From Kitagawia praeruptora (taxonomy: Eukaryota; Streptophyta; Magnoliopsida; Apiales; Apiaceae), in assembly GCA_037693485.1 (NCBI GenBank), contig CM075353.1:9186001-9250000 (forward strand): a DNA stretch of 64,000 bases. Reading direction: 5' to 3'. Shown here piece by piece: positions 12,290 through 24,079 of the stretch (the first letter of the stretch is position 1; the number at the start of each line of letters is the position of its first letter). The position numbers were made by a program, and so were the translations under genes. The notes under the pieces were generated by a model. It was not told the origin of the DNA. It did no database searches and was given only the letters and a program-made list of their open reading frames with translations.

Positions 12290-13036
12290 CTTTTGGCAAA
12301 AATGTCTTGCTCAGCCAGCTGAGGCTTTTCAATCAAACTTGCTCAGGAAGCTACCTGAGGCTTAACTCATGCTCATGAAGCTACCTGAGACTTTGCTCGT
12401 GCTCAGGAAGCTACCTGAGGCTTTGATTGTGCTCAAGAAGCTACCTGAGGCTTAATTCATGCTCAGGAAGCTACCTGAGGCTTTGCTCGTGTTCAGGAAG
12501 CTACCTGAGGCTTAATTCTTGCTCAGGAAGCTGCCTTAGGCTTAATTCAATGCTTGCTCGGGAAGCTGCCCGAGGCTTAATACTTGCTCAGGAAGCTACC
12601 TGAGACTTAACTTTTGCTCAGGAAGCTGCCTGAGGCTTAATTCTTGCTCAGGAAGCTGCCTGAGGCTTAAATTGATGCTTGCTCGGGAAGCTGCCCGAGG
12701 CTTAATACTTGCTCAGGAAGCTGCCTGAGACTTAACTCTTGCTCAGGAAGCTACCTTAGGCTTAATTCGATGCTTGCTCGGGAAGCTGCCCGAGGCTTAA
12801 TACTTGCTCAAGAAGCTGCCTGAGACTTAACTCTTGCCGAGGAAGCTGCCTGAGGCTTAATTCGATGCTTGCTCGGGAAGCTGTCCGAGGCTTAATACTT
12901 GCTCAGGAAGCTACCTGAGACTTAACTCTTGCTCAGGAAGCTGCCTGAGGCTTAATACTATGCTTGCTCGGGAAGCTGCCCGAGGCTTAATTCTCAATAC
13001 TTGCTCGGGAAGCTGCCCGAGGCTTAATGCTTTTCT
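12290..13036 (-). repeat. Expanded hairpin minisatellite in element B
   Basis: More than twenty units of about 25-36 bp centred on CTCAGGAAGCTGCCTGAG or CTCGGGAAGCTGCCCGAG. It is the inverted counterpart of 4162-4640 in element A. Both arms change together between unit types (CAGG/CCTG versus CGGG/CCCG), and an early unit has CTCAGC/GCTGAG (12310-12323). No protein is encoded. Confidence 0.92.
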
Positions 13037-13874
13037 CAACACAATCCGTCTATAAGCTAATTCTGATCAATCAATCGTAGTCTGCACATTCTGTCTGCAT
13101 TCTGTCAAATCATACTCATACCTCATGAATAATATCAGAGCTACAGGTAACCTTAACTATGGGTTCCTGTTTCACAAAACAAGTACTAAAACAAGCACTT
13201 AAAAAGTTTCAAATTGGCATGTGAAATAGCTAATCAAACATGCATATTACTGTCTAAGTAGGAATACTACCCCCAATTCTTTTGGGTAATTACTGGTACG
13301 TAAAAGAACAATAAGGAAGCTATAATCATCATCGTCATTCTAAGAATAAAGAAGACTAACCTCATCATAAGCAAGATAGATCTTCTTCTACTATCATCAA
13401 TGCTTGCTAAAAGAAATGTCATCCTGTCTAATCAGATTACGAATCTGGCGTAGACTTACGTGAATCCAATTGGATATTATGTGATCCTTTATGGATAGAA
13501 AGCTCTCGCGGTATGTGCACCGAAATCTCTTCATATGAACCTGTTGGCTACAGGTGAACTTGGAAGCTTTTGCTATGAGCTTCTGGCAAATATAAATGAA
13601 CACTTTCTTCTACTCAAGTATCGATTGACTGGGAACTTCAAGCAGGAATCTGTTAATCTAAAGCTCTCTACAGCTGGCTTTTAATTAATATCAATGATCC
13701 TGGAAGCTATCACATACAAGCTTCGTGCATATATGAATGAACCTGCAACATGTTAGTTACAAGAAAATAGCAAATAATCCACTAGATGCTAGTAAAACAA
13801 CTAAACCTGGAAGCTACAGGTATATATTGAGGAACCTACGATCTACAGGTAAATATTAAAGAACCTGCGGGGTG

Positions 13875-16069
13875 TGATAAGTGCATATTTTTGCATATTT
13901 TTATTACCTATTTATTGCTTGAACTCGTATTTTAATAATTTATTTTGTTGCATTTCAGGAAATTCATGAATAAATAAAGAAATGGCAAAATAAAGAAATA
14001 AAGTGCAAGGAAGGAAAAAAGAGGAAGAAAAAGGACCAAAAAGAAAAAGAGGAAAAAGAATTAGGAGTTTGGTGGAAAGGGAATCTTTGAGGACACATGG
14101 AAGGTGGAGATCATCCCAACACACTAAAAAAGTGTATAGCCAAGATCAACTCTACCAAAGCTTAATGGGGAAGGAATTTTTAAAGGCAAGGATTACACCA
14201 CCACACACCCCTAAACCCTAATTCTCATCCTATAAATACCCCCTCATCCCCCTTGTATTAAACAACTTAGAGCAGAATAGATTTTAGTGTAGTATAGTTT
14301 TAGGGTAGATTTAATTTCTTGTTTTCTAGTTTTAAATCTTGTAAACACTCTCTTTTAAATTAATGCAAATTTCCATTTTCCTTTAATTTCTTGTCTTGCT
14401 CTATATTTTTCGTTGCCTTGTTTCGTTACTTTCGTAATTCCGTTTAGTGGACAATGTAGCGAAATGCTAACCACTAGGGGTTGAGAGTAACGAAACTTTG
14501 GTTTCGATTTCGTAGTTTAATTTAGTTTTAATTCGTAGTAAAGCCCCTTTAAAAATCAATTTTATTGTGGGCCATTAATTTTAAATTATCAACTTAGTGT
14601 AAATTTTAATTTCGTAATTAAATTCTTTGTTTTCGTAGTTAATTTTTTTTTTTTAAAAAAAACTTTAAAACCACAAAAATTTCAGTTTTAATTTTCAGAT
14701 CTATTATTCTGTCTCTAAATTTTTATTTTATTCGAAGTCCAAGTTTTAATCCCCTGTTTCTTTCTTCTTGTCGAGTTAATCACCCAAACCCAGCTTTGTT
14801 CCTTTCCATTTTCTTGTTTTCGTTTCCGTGTTTTTCCTCTCTTTGTTCGTCTTCTTCAATTTCCCCACAAACCCCTTTCCCTTTTTCTTCGTTTTACATC
14901 GCTTTTTAGTCGAGTTTCTGTTCGAAGTGTGTTACTGCCTCTTTTTGGTTGCTATTTGATTCGGTTCTGTATTTGGCTATTGAATTTTGATCTTTGAATT
15001 ACCGAGTTATCTGAGTTAGCTGGTTAAGTCTGAATATCTGTCTAGTTTTATAGGTTTCGTTAGTACTAAGTAGTTTTACTGAGTTCAGTCCGAGTTTTCC
15101 GAGTCTGTTGTTGATGTCCGTTTACTGTTGAGGCTTCACTGAGTCAATCCGTTTCGAGTTCACTGATAATGTAGCCGAGTCGTTTGCTGTCTTTCGCCGA
15201 GTTCTTGTTGTTCGAAATGTTTAGATTTTTTTTGTTGCTGTGTTTGCAGATTGCGTTTGAGTTTGTTTGAATTGTTGTTCGCTGTTGAGCATTTTACTGA
15301 GTTGTTGTCGATCGATTTCGGTGCTGGCTGCGTTTTATGTTCGTTTATTGGGTTTAATTCGTTGCTGTCTCATTGCTTTACTATTTTTTTTTAGAATTTT
15401 TATCGAACTCTGTTTTTAGAAGCTGTGAATTGCTGAGTTATTTTATTGCTGTCGGTTTCGTTTGTACTGAAGAACAGAGCTGTAAACTTTGAGTTCCTGT
15501 GTTGAGTTTAAAATTTTGTTTGAGTCGAATGAGTACCGAGTCGCTCCTGCTTGTTTTTGATGAGTTATATTTGCAGTCTTGTTTTAGATTATTCCCCTGT
15601 TTCTGTTTTTGCTCTCATATGTTTTTGCTGAGTTAAGTTTACAGTTAAGTCCATTTAAGTGAATTGTGTATTCTGATTTCTATCCGAGTTAGCAGCTGAG
15701 TTTCGAGTCTTTGAGTCGAGTCTGGTAAACTATACTGCAAATTCCATTTCACTGTTTTGCTCTACGTTTTCGTTGCTTTACTGTTTTACTAATTTCGTTC
15801 GCCAAAATTCTTGTTCTGTGAATAAAATTTTAATTTAAAAAGAGTATTAGAATAAAAATTCGAATTTAGGATGTTAGAATAATTTAGAATTTTTAGAATT
15901 AGGAATTAAATAACTTAAAATTAAATCTTCCAAAACCCAATTTTTCTAATCCGATTAAATTTAATATTAAGGATTGCGAAACTATTAGTCCCTGAGGAAC
16001 GAATCACAAATTTTACAACGAAACGAATTGTGCGCTTGCAATTTAAAACGCCTTATTTTTAGCACAACA
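13875..16069 (+). mobile_element. Solo LTR of a Ty3/gypsy element inside element B
   Basis: The 2195-bp unit starts TGATAAGTGCAT and ends AGCACAACA. It is flanked by a perfect duplication GGGTG at 13870-13874 and 16070-16074. A TATA box TATAAATA lies at 14231-14238. No internal retrotransposon sequence remains, so it most likely arose by recombination between two LTRs. The end region (TGCGCTTGC) resembles Athila-type LTRs, which is the suggested affiliation. The small ORFs inside it have no supporting features. Confidence 0.85.
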
Positions 16070-16280
16070 GGGTGCAAGTAAATGACAAGGAACCTACTAA
16101 ATGTAGGTAAATATCAAGGAGCCTGCGAGCTGCAGGTAAATGTGTATTCTAACATCTAGAAACATAATCAAGACATAATCATAGCTTTATCGCATGTAAG
16201 ACCTGATCAGCATAGATGGTTATGCATGCTTTATGTATAGTAAGAGTTCATTATGCATACCTGGGAAGTTTTTACGAATA

Positions 16281-17472
16281 TGTTAGTGTAAATGGAGAGG
16301 TATCACCTAAATCTTTCTCTAGATTGATCGGTTGTGAAATTGCAATTCTAATCCATTCAAGAACGGAATTTGCCGGAATTCTATTCTAATTCAAAGACGG
16401 TAATTCCTTGGAAAAGAGGACACTTGGGGCTATAAATACACACCTTGGGGGACATCAAAATAACCTACACAATCATCTACACACCAAATTCGTTCAGAGC
16501 ACGAGATCGAGAAGCCAAGGCGAGGATTGTGACGACAAGAAGATCTAGACTTAGTTTTCTTGGATTCCTTTGTTTAGGCGTATCTTTTGGATGCTTGTTT
16601 CATTCACGGATTTGTTCTCTAAACCTTGTTACATTATTGATTTATTCATCTTTGTTATCTTGTTCGTTATCATGTTTTCATCAAATCCCATGGTGACGAA
16701 AGGTTCAATTATGAGCTAATCGTTGTCGTGAGATCCTAGCAGATTTATCTATGTAGCTTAGTAGTTTGCATGCTTTAAATATTTATGTGTGGTGAATTAT
16801 TGATATCCTCGTATGGTTGTGTTTCATGTATTTAGATGCGTAGCTAACATCTAATTTGTTAATCTCTTGCTCAACGAGAGTGGATCTTGAGATTTAGAAC
16901 TTGCCATGCTAGCATAGGATAGGTTGATGTTTTAACATCATGATTTGTGGCATTAATAGAGATATTATGCTACCCTATGTGATCTAAGTGGATAACTTGT
17001 GCTTAAACCTTTATGTTTTCAAATTCTATAGAGATATAGGGTCTAAACATGATAGGTGTCTACTCATCTTCTATCTCTTTTGTGGATGTATGTGTAGTTT
17101 GGTACTAGTATACCGAGAGGTAACTTTTACTTTGTTCGTGTTATTCGATCAGATATCAAAACCATCGCATGTATTAATTAAAGGCTGCAACTCTAAGTGA
17201 AGTAGATAATGAAACTAGGATTCCATGTTATTCTCAATTAAGTAATTCGATTTCTCTTTAGTTAATTCAAGTCTTAGTTTTATAATTTGCATCTTAGTTT
17301 AATTTAGATAATTAAAAATCCCAATTTGATATTTGTCTTAGCAGTGAATTAAAACCATACATTGTTGCATAGGTACTAAACTGAATTAAAAACCAAGATC
17401 TCTGTGGGAACGAACTTGAATTATATCTATATTACTTGTGACCACGTGCGCTTGCGTGATTTTGTGTTAACA
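16281..17472 (+). repeat. LTR remnant of a third family ('family C') inside element B
   Basis: The 3' part, about 17030-17472, matches 55194-55657 in reverse orientation, including the words for 'TGTGGGAACGAAC' and 'CCACGTGCGCTTGCG' near the end. A TATA box TATAAATA lies at 16431-16438. The right end GTGTTAACA is supported by the second copy. The left end is a guess (TGTTAGTG at 16281), and no target-site duplication was found. Confidence 0.6.
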
Positions 17473-20400
17473 CTATCTATCTTCAGACTTCTCTTCTTAG
17501 GTGCTCAAAGTAATCTAAATCTATCTTTCGTAATTTTCCTTTCTACTTTCTAGTAGAGCCTCCCGAGTCTTAATTATTTTTAGTCTACAAAATGAGTGTT
17601 GCATGGATTTCTAGCATGAATTTTCTAAAATATATTTATCTCCTGCAAGAATTTTCTAGCATGTAATTAAATATTTTTATGCATGCATGACGTAATCATT
17701 AAATTGTAAAGCAGAAGCAAAAGACTTATCTTTGAATTTATCCGAGCTTTGAATCTGATTTGAGGGGTTCCGCTTCCTCTGCTCTTGAATTCCAATTCTT
17801 CTTCGTTACTATAGCTGCTGCTTCTTTCATCACCACGCATATCATTCTTTATTATTTTTCTTTTTAAGTGACTGACTATCCTTGATGCTTCTAAACGCTA
17901 GACTCTGCCATCCAAGCTTCTGGGGGAGCTTGCACTTCAAAATTATTTTCAGTAACCTCTTCAATACCTCATTCCATTTTGCTCCGGGATTTGCCGTGGT
18001 TCTGAATGAATTTGCATTGCAAGTGAGCTGGACTTCCTATGTGAATCCATGAACTATCAATCCTGGCGTTCCATGTTATTATGCTTCGAACAAAGTACTT
18101 CCTTTTTATTAGAGCTGCAACCATATCATTAAGTTGGCCGCAACCATGTCATGCTTCTTGTGCATCTCTTTTCTCTCTTTTTCAGCGTTGTTCCTGCATC
18201 TTTCTTCTTTTAAAACCCTTGCATCCTTTTTGTCATCAGACTTCAAACGGCTTTAAAGGGTTTTAAATATCATGCTGCATCCTCGTTTTTACTCATTAGT
18301 GCTTTGACATCTTAATGCAAATGCTTTACCCAAAACTGTCCATTCTGATCAGCTTGACCACTGCTCACGAAAAATGGGATAACTTTCTGTAGGAAATGAA
18401 TTTTTACGAGCCGTAAATTTTGCTGAAAACTAGACTCCGATACCTTTCCAACGTTATATCATACTGAATCTACAACCTTCCAGATCAAAGCAGTTTATTC
18501 CACGAATTTGGCTCAAAAACAGGAGACTCGGAATTCTGGACAGCTTGACCACCCTTTACTAAATATGGCATAACTTCCTGTTGGAAAGGTATTTTTACAA
18601 GCCGTAAATTTTTCTGGAAACTAGACTCTGATACCTTTCCAACGGTATATCACACTGCTCCTAGAACTTTCCAGATCAAAACAGTTTATTCTATCAAGTT
18701 AGCTCAAAAACTGCAACCTCAAAATTCCAATTTTATATGTCATGCTCTTTATCTTCACGCAATCAATCCATCAATTGGTTCCTTATATCGCCTTGATTCC
18801 TGGTCATTGCTAATAAAACTAGAATCTTGATCTTCGTAGGCAAGTCTAATCCATGATAGTCATATTTATCTCCATGTTTCTGATCACTACCCTAGCGTTA
18901 AGGGTTGTCTTACTCTCCTAATTAATTTTCTTATGGTAATTATCCAAGCTCCTTACGTGCCATGATTATCACAGCTTGTTGTACTACTTATCTATGATCT
19001 TGTGGTTTTTTTAATGCTCCATCACAGCCTGCACTACTTTAGATATATATAAAATAACTTTCATGGTGTTGTTGAAAACTCGGCAGAAACTCCATACCAC
19101 CAATACAACGCTTCAAACTGCCTGGAACTGCTATCGATTTGCAGCATATATGTTCATTCTTTTGTCATAAGAAATTTACACGAGCAGCTCTTATTCTTCA
19201 CTTAAAGGTATGCGTAAATTGCAGAAGTGTCCACAGTCTCGTTGCGATACCAGTAAAACTTGCAAAGCCAATGCTTCCATTGACACATCCTCTGGCCATG
19301 CCCAAACGTCTTCCCATCAACAAACTTCGTTTATCTTCTCATATAATCAAAGCTGTCATGCTTTTCTCCAGGGTGTGACCACCACAACATATGCTATTCG
19401 CTCAGAATCTTCTCACTTACCATCCTATACCTCCTAGTCGTATGGTTGCCCAAATTTTGTGTATGTACAACAGACTACAACTCCATCTCTGAATCTCTAT
19501 ATCTTGACCCGAGACAAACATATAAGTATATATTTGCAGGTACATCGATATTGTTGGCATCTTTCCTTCGCCCTTGAGAAGTCCTACTCTAAGTTGAATG
19601 TCCTTGCCTTCGATACCTCGAAGCTTCGTTCTCTCCAACGGTAACCAGACAAGTCTACGCACACTGCTCCATTGGTCTTTTTTCGGTAATTACAGCCTTG
19701 GCTAGATTTTAATCCACCCTTGTTTGTTTAGTTATCTTTTCCTGTAATCATAACCGTGACATGTTACTATCACCACAACACCAGAAAAACAGTTACTGTC
19801 GTTCGTCTCTTCAAAGTGTGGCAGTTGCTTGTTGCCATTACTAAGCCGAACCTCACCAATATATCCAAAAATCTAAACGTCATCTATTCTGCAAGCTCTT
19901 GGTCCTATCACAGCCCATCCTCCATATACATATGAAGTTGTAGGGCATTTCCAAATCATAAAACTGTCGCCAACACACTGTCATAGCCACCACCAGCTTC
20001 CTCACTTTGCTTAACCCTCTTCACACAATGGTCGCTGCTGACTGTTGGTTGTTTTTTATCCTCGTCATAATTTAACCCTCAATAACAATGTACACACCAT
20101 CTGCGAATCTATGCTCAACCTGTGTTCTAATTTGTCTTCAACACTTTTTCCTTTTCCTTTTTACACCTCATGATCGTCGACTAAAGATTCCTGGTTTGCC
20201 ATTGGTTCACCGCTGCTACCATCTATATTATCACCCCTGGACCCGGTACATAATCAAATAATTCTTACGTCCTAGTTGGATACAACAGCAACAACAAAAT
20301 CATATATGTCCACGGCATCTTGTTTGACACGCCACCTGCACCTTTTTGATTATGTTAACGCTTGTGAGAATTTTCTGTAACAATAGCCATGATCCTTGAT

Positions 20401-20890
20401 GTGCCAGCCATGATTAATGTCTCCATCGAGAAACCACAAAGTGGTATATTATTAGTCTTGCTTTATCGCCGTCACCGTTGAATGCTTGGTTCACGCTATT
20501 ACGGACATAATATACATGTCTGCGACCCATTATCTTTGTTTCATCTACGACTATATGTATATAGGTTGGTGTCCCACGTAGCCCTGGATCATGAAACCTG
20601 CTACTATGTCTACTACCTTCCGTCTATCCCCTGGTAAATAAAAAATCTTTTTGTACGTTCTGGTTGAATAATAAAACCTGCCTTGTGGGTTTGATATAAT
20701 CATATCAAATAAACGACATCTCATCGATCATGATGCCCGCCTGTGCTTGTTTTTCCATGATGTTTACTTTTGTAAAGCTTTCATGAACAGCCGCCATGAA
20801 TGTTTACATTAAGTTACCTGTCAAAGGAATCAATACACACCCATCTTAATTTGCTATATCGTTTGTCCTCCACAAACGAGCAAGGAATTC
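17473..20890. other. 5' internal noncoding region of element B
   Basis: Nothing recognisable is encoded on either strand. It includes the tandem duplication at 18345-18720. The stretch is less AT-rich than the host intergenic DNA and could include captured or decayed gag sequence, but no domain could be read. Confidence 0.5.
18345..18720. repeat. Two-copy tandem repeat, period about 191 bp
   Basis: The word AGCTTGACCA recurs at 18351 and 18542. The two units share GATACCTTTCCAACG and CCAGATCAAA at corresponding places, with moderate divergence. It lies in the 5' internal region of element B. Confidence 0.8.
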
Positions 20891-20908
20891 CCCTCCTTCT
20901 AGCGCCAA
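20891..20908 (-). other. Primer-binding-site candidate of element B
   Basis: On the - strand TTGGCGCTAGAAGGAGGG begins directly inside the right LTR, where a tRNA primer would anneal. The matching tRNA could not be named from memory. Confidence 0.55.
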
Positions 20909-21794
20909 TATTGATGGAGGATTTTCGTAATCAACGTGATTTTCGGAGGCCCGCTGAAATTTACAAGTGTAACACATGTAATTGGCTGTTTTTTGGTGAT
21001 TTGGGTGTGATTTGATGGTGGGGGTGAGCTGAGCTTGAGAGGTTACGAGAATCATCGCAGGTTCCATTAGCGAGATCTGTGGCCGTCCTCCCAAGGTGCC
21101 TACGTACCCTTGTTTATATAGCGATCAAGCTCACGTAGTTCTAATGCGAAGCTGATTCTGCTTGACCAGCTGTATTCGATTGTCTAGTTCGTGTTGGACT
21201 CAAGTTCCTTTAGAGTTTACCACGAACTGGTTGGCTAAGTAGAGTAGAACTCGAGTTCGTACTCTACTCTAATTCTCATGTCTATTAGAGGCATTCTAGG
21301 ATCAACTGCGCCCTAGAATTACACTCCAATAATAATTCGGTCTCTTTCTTGCTGGCTACGCTCAGGAACCTATGCCTCAGGAACCTGGTGCTCAGGAACC
21401 TATGTCTCAGGAACCTGGTGCTCAGGAACCTATATCTCAGGAACCTGTTTCTGAGGAACCTCTTTCTAGGAAACTATACCTGCACAAATAACAAATATAT
21501 TAGTTTGGGGAGCCTCTTTGTGGTTCCCATATGCTCTTGCTGTCTTCACTACTGCTGCTAGGCTGTCTTGAACTCTTCTGCAGGGAGGAACCTGGTCCAT
21601 TCGTAATCTACTCAGCTTCTGGTTCATTAGGAACCTCATAATACTTGTAGCTTCTTGACTGTCTACTCAACGAGTGCTCATTTCTTCATGTCTAGTCTTC
21701 ATATCTTGTACTAGATCTATCTTATGCCTCATATAGATTGGACCCTATAGCTTAATGGGCCTAAATCTAGCCCATGGAGATTTTGGGCACAACA
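20909..21794 (-). repeat. 5' LTR of element B (right)
   Basis: 886 bp, homologous to 9717-10587. The outer end is GGGCACAACA (TGTTGTGCCC on the - strand) followed by ATTAC. The inner end reads TA instead of TG on the + strand, a point change in the terminal dinucleotide. A TCAGGAACCT-type repeat (about 21359-21470) has more copies than in the left LTR. A TATA-like TATATAAA on the - strand lies at about 21113-21120. Confidence 0.9.
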
Positions 21795-21799
21795 ATTAC

Positions 21800-22253
21800 C
21801 ATTAATTATATTATGTTATTATTTATTTTAATAATTAGGATAATCAAACCGAAAAACCAAACCGACAAATTTTTATTATTTTATCAGAATGCTAATAAAA
21901 TATCTTACAACCCGTGCAATGCACAGGATTCTTATATTATGTTATGTAAATTTTAATATTACAATTATGTTTTTGTATAACAATTATTTTTAATAATTTT
22001 TTAATTTAAATTTGTTATAATTTAATATACTCATGTTTACGGATTATACTAATGTTTCCTTATTATAAATTATAAATAACGTATAAGATTTTTAATATAT
22101 TTTATTAATAATTGAAAACATGCCAAATTTAACTCTTGGGGCTTTTGACGCCGTTTGAGCAAAAATGCCAAACTTTGACACTTACCAGATAAGAGTCTAC
22201 CAGCCAAAACATACATGCATTTAAACCTTTGAACATAAGCAAATTAACTCAAG
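21800..22253. other. AT-rich intergenic sequence
   Basis: No gene seen. It contains the left copy (22137-22164) of a 28-bp word that recurs in the same orientation at 23973-24000, at the far side of the MULE-like genes. Confidence 0.5.
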
Positions 22254-22939
22254 ATGGATAGCCAATCATTATGTGGTGATTGCTTGCTACAGCCACACCC
22301 TTGAACCCATATGTGGTGAAGAAGAATGGGTTAGGACTGATTATCCCAGGCCACAACCCCCTGTGGTCAAGGTTCAGACAGGAAGGCCAAAAAAATCTAG
22401 GAATAAGACAAATGATGTAACAACACCTGGTGCAACTAGGTTAAAAAGACAGAACACCAAGGTGAAGTGGAGTTATTGCACTGAATATTCTCACAACACA
22501 AGGACTTGTCCAGCTAGGGTATGGTTTTCAATTTCTTGTTGTCCAGCTAGGGTATGGTTTTCTTTTCTTTGATAACTGAATGCACGTGCTTCTTTTTTTA
22601 CAAGCACATGATAGGGCTAATGGATGTGAGAAAAAGACCAACAAAAAGACCAAGAGGGCCAAAGAGGATCACAATGGAACAGAAGGGAATTTCACAACTC
22701 CTGCACAAGTCAATGTAGGAAGCTCCACATTAGGGGAAGGCAGCCAGGGAGGGGTGTTTACCATCTCAAACACTTCTGAAACAGCCAACACTTCTTAAGC
22801 TGCCAACAACCCACTTGGTGTGCAACCCCTCAGCTTTACAACTAAGAACAACAGCCAAGTTACAAATTTGAAGAACCTGGAGCTAGCAAGAAAGAGAAGA
22901 GAAAGTAGGCTCAAACAGAAGCCAGTTTGGAAGCTTTGA
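22254..22939 (+). pseudogene. MULE (mudrA-like) transposase, C-terminal fragment
   Basis: The reading YSHTLEPI, YPRPQPP, GRPKKSRNKTND and C-X2-C-X4-H-X4-C-like CTEYSHNTRTCP corresponds to the C-terminal end of plant Mutator-like transposases with their CCHC zinc knuckle. The catalytic core is missing and the CY...YSHTLEP junction looks shortened. A probable intron follows the knuckle, with a 22-bp direct duplication at 22508-22529 and 22541-22562. A further coding-like stretch (22610-22939, Lys/Asn/Thr-rich) is interrupted by a stop at about 22796-22798. It is a decayed remnant. Confidence 0.7.
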
Positions 22940-23011
22940 TCTTTTTAACACATTAGGATTCTTTTGATAATGATGTATTTTGGTACTAGTATAAGCCATT
23001 TTGCAGTATGG

Positions 23012-23134
23012 CTCTTTTGGAACCTTGTAATGGTCTCTTTTGGAACCTTGTAATGGTATCTTTTGTAACCTTGTGATGGTCTCTTTTGGAACCTTGTAAT
23101 GGTCTCTTTTGGCACCTTGTAAAGGTCTCTTTTG
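23012..23134 (+). repeat. 23-bp minisatellite
   Basis: Five to six units of CTCTTTTGGAACCTTGTAAT plus three bases, with a regular 23-bp period, between the two convergent MULE-like ORFs. Confidence 0.9.
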
Positions 23135-23426
23135 TGATTATTAGGTGCAATGTTTAAGCACTTTAAACAACACCTTGTCTTTTATTTACCAATTTATTGT
23201 CACTTACATTTGGATTTTATGTGCAAAGAAGGTAAATAACAACATACAATAAACTTAAGAACATGGTTCCATTGCAGACCAATGCTTAACAAGCTTAACA
23301 TTCAACAGACAATACATGACTTAACAAGCATAAATCCTAACAAACTTCTGCCATAATACATACCAAAGCTTAACAGACAATGACATTCAATAAACCTAAC
23401 AGTCCTAGGACAACCTAACCAAAGCT

Positions 23427-23831
23427 TCACTCATCAACAGAATCGTAGTCATCATCCTCAACTTCAGTGTCATCTTTCACTGTGTTCATCATCAAATTGA
23501 AAAGCATATACAGCCCAATAATAGCTACAAACTGCTGATTCAACTTCAATTGCAAGATCTTAGCTTGATGCCTCTCTCTCATATGAACCATCCCGCGCCT
23601 ATACCTTTCCTCCCTCTCCAGATGTGACTCCTACAACTCCTTAATAATCTCTAATGTGCGAGGAACAAGTTCCTCATCAATCCATTCTTGGTACCACAAA
23701 AGTTGCCCGGACATGCCCTGAATCTCCTCCCCGCATTTGGCCTGAGTCTTCATTACACTCATCTGGTCACAGTAACAAGCAAGGTCCAAGATGGCATCGA
23801 TTTCTTCATCCGTACGAGGTCTGGCAGCCAT
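23427..23831 (-). pseudogene. Small acidic ORF convergent to the MULE transposase, one internal stop
   Basis: On the - strand an ATG at 23831 opens 66 codons to a TAG at 23631-23633. The same frame then continues without another stop to TGA at 23427-23429 (134 codons in all, counting the internal stop). The first part is soluble and Glu/Asp-rich. The second contains an Arg/Glu-rich helix, a hydrophobic stretch (FVAIIGLYMLFNLMM) and an acidic tail. The family is not recognised. Its position, convergent with a mudrA-like gene and ending near a repeated terminal word, resembles the two-gene layout of MuDR, but no sequence link to mudrB is claimed. Confidence 0.5.
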
Positions 23832-24079
23832 TTTTCAGTTTGTGGAATCAATTAAGGTTTGCAATTAGAAGAGAAGAAGAATGGGGGTTGCTCCTGTGTA
23901 TATATAGCTGCAATTCCCGCCTACTTCGCTCAAGCCTCGCCAAAAACAAGCTTGAATGGACAATACTACCCCTGGGGCTTTTAACGCCGTTTGAGCAAAA
24001 TAGACGGCAGTACACAAACTTTAAGTAGTTAGGTTGTTTGGTATGGCTCGTGACAATTTTGAAACTATGATATGCGAAG

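Larger units (their letters stand above)
9717..21794 (-). mobile_element. Non-coding Tat-type LTR retrotransposon (element B), complete with target-site duplication
   Basis: Two homologous LTRs on the - strand (left, 9717-10587, is the 3' LTR; right, 20909-21794, is the 5' LTR) are flanked by a perfect 5-bp duplication ATTAC at 9712-9716 and 21795-21799. The polypurine tract lies inside the left LTR and a PBS-like site inside the right LTR. About 10.3 kb of internal sequence contains no gag, RT, RNase H or integrase; it holds minisatellites and two foreign LTRs. It was probably mobilised in trans by relatives such as element A. The order of the parts and the flanking duplication are read directly from the sequence. 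Confidence 0.9.
22137..24000. mobile_element. Degenerate MULE-type region bounded by a 28-bp direct repeat
   Basis: Copies of a 28-bp word containing GCCGTTTGAGCAAAA lie at 22137-22164 and 23973-24000 with one mismatch, in the same orientation. Between them are the transposase fragment and the convergent small ORF. True MULE ends should be inverted, so these are not simple termini. The boundaries are provisional. Confidence 0.45.

Noticed and set aside
12290..13036. Possible CRISPR-like array because of regular repeats
   Set aside because: Eukaryotic retrotransposon context, variable unit length and no unique spacers; it is a minisatellite.
14003..14221. 72-codon Lys/Arg-rich ORF
   Set aside because: Lies inside the solo LTR upstream of its TATA box; no family resemblance.
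16281..17472. A claim of a second solo LTR with target-site duplication
   Set aside because: The five bases flanking the proposed ends (GAATA and CTATC) do not match, so only a remnant is annotated.
18081..19662. Several ORFs of 60-81 codons in the 5' internal region of element B
   Set aside because: No domain, no consistent codon pattern, both strands equally open; expected by chance in this length.
21860..21960. A possible mobile-element end around CCCGTGCAATGCACAGG
   Set aside because: The word is palindromic and repeat-like, but no matching second end or target duplication was found.
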